DNA from: Anaerolineae bacterium
GTDB taxonomy: Bacteria; Chloroflexota; Anaerolineae; Aggregatilineales; Phototrophicaceae
NCBI GenBank assembly: GCA_022823945.1
Contig: JAJEBK010000022.1
Span: 185,465 to 249,464 of the forward strand
DNA: 64,000 nucleotides
Reading direction: 5' to 3'
Part shown: positions 63,833 through 64,000 of the stretch, piece after piece
Numbering within the stretch: position 1 is the stretch's first letter
Layout: each line of letters starts with the position of its first letter
Notes under the pieces: model-generated
Seen by the model: only the letters and a program-made list of their open reading frames with translations
What the model was told of the DNA's origin: nothing
Databases searched by the model: none
Program-made: the position numbers and the translations under genes

Positions 63833-64000
63833 CTAATCCTCCGCCAGCTTCTTCAGCGCCTCGACCACCGGTATCCAGCGATCCCAGCCGCGGTCACGAT
63901 AGCCCTCCGCCTCGCTGATGCCCATGGGACCATCCTCATGGCTGTCGCCACCGAAGGCGTGCAAAACCCGCTCCCAGCGCTCGACATGCGGCGTGCCATC
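63833..64000 (-). CDS. C-terminal end of an unidentified protein (5' end outside window)
   Basis: The minus strand from 64000 is open for 55 codons in one frame and stops with TAG at 63833-63835, reading GTPHVERWERVLHAFG and EAEGYRDRGWDRWIPVVEAL before KKLAED. Codon use is like the neighbours. The protein is not recognised; the beginning lies beyond the window. Confidence 0.6.
   Translation of the reverse strand, partial: DGTPHVERWERVLHAFGGDSHEDGPMGISEAEGYRDRGWDRWIPVVEALKKLAED

Noticed and set aside
63556..63836. Small ORFs in the last intergenic region
   Set aside because: They are built from the two repeat families and have no independent coding signal.

Overview
The window carries one dense block of housekeeping genes, G+C rich, with Shine-Dalgarno starts, many 1-20 nt gene overlaps and genetic code 11. 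The overall picture (zinc-type S14, S12 with a Firmicutes/Chloroflexota-style loop, RNase Y, extended aminoacyl-tRNA synthetases, lipoproteins, GC-rich intergenic repeats) best fits a Chloroflexota bacterium, possibly Anaerolineae-like. That assignment is inference from protein resemblance; no rRNA is present to test it.

Layout. 1-9.3 kb (mostly minus): 5' part of mfd, a beta-lactamase-fold hydrolase, pth fused to a TPR tail, a nitrilase-family amidohydrolase, an ABC exporter, a small STAS-like protein and a lipoprotein. 9383-9770 (minus) is a tmRNA gene (ssrA) that is easily missed because it encodes almost no protein. 9.9-12 kb (plus): a membrane-anchored alpha/beta hydrolase and an acyl-CoA dehydrogenase. 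12-34.8 kb (plus): a merged str-S10-spc-alpha ribosomal super-cluster, rpsL to rpsI, including fusA, tuf, secY, adk, map, rpoA and truA. It has a good sigma-70-type promoter in front of rpsL, a terminator-like hairpin after secY and a second probable promoter before rpmJ. infA and rpsD are missing from their usual places, and a secreted peptidase-like hydrolase sits where infA would be. 34.8-38.2 kb (plus): a MazG/YabN-type pyrophosphohydrolase, a SpoU/TrmH rRNA/tRNA methyltransferase and a sugar-1-phosphate nucleotidylyltransferase.

38.2-44.3 kb (minus): an alkyltransferase-like protein and a four-gene surface-glycan operon (nucleotide-sugar dehydrogenase, GT4 transferase, a GT9-GT26 fusion transferase, and a heptose-kinase-like PfkB kinase), with a VOC-family gene (plus) between. 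44.3-50.2 kb (minus): a sugar/glycerol-phosphate type ABC importer without its ATPase, then an ABC-2 exporter with two paralogous permeases. 50.4-53.8 kb (minus): lysS, a 57-residue membrane protein not previously obvious because it is so short, and serS, all overlapping. 54-58.1 kb (plus): two tandem MFS transporters, endonuclease III, and a PIG-L deacetylase. 58.1-59.2 kb (minus): zinc-ribbon protein, tRNA-Cys, and an atypical SDR. 59.3-62.0 kb (plus): a weak small ORF, recX and rny. 62.1-64 kb (minus): a multi-PDZ secreted protein, a repeat-rich intergenic stretch, and the C-terminal end of an unidentified protein.

No CRISPR, prophage or transposase was seen. The most interesting items are the unusual tmRNA T-arm and tag, the LysRS C-terminal extension coupled to a tiny membrane protein and SerRS, the GT9-GT26 fusion, the Pth-TPR fusion, the divergent adenylate kinase lid, three promoter -10 boxes placed 5-7 nt from start codons (leaderless mRNAs), and three families of short interspersed repeats.
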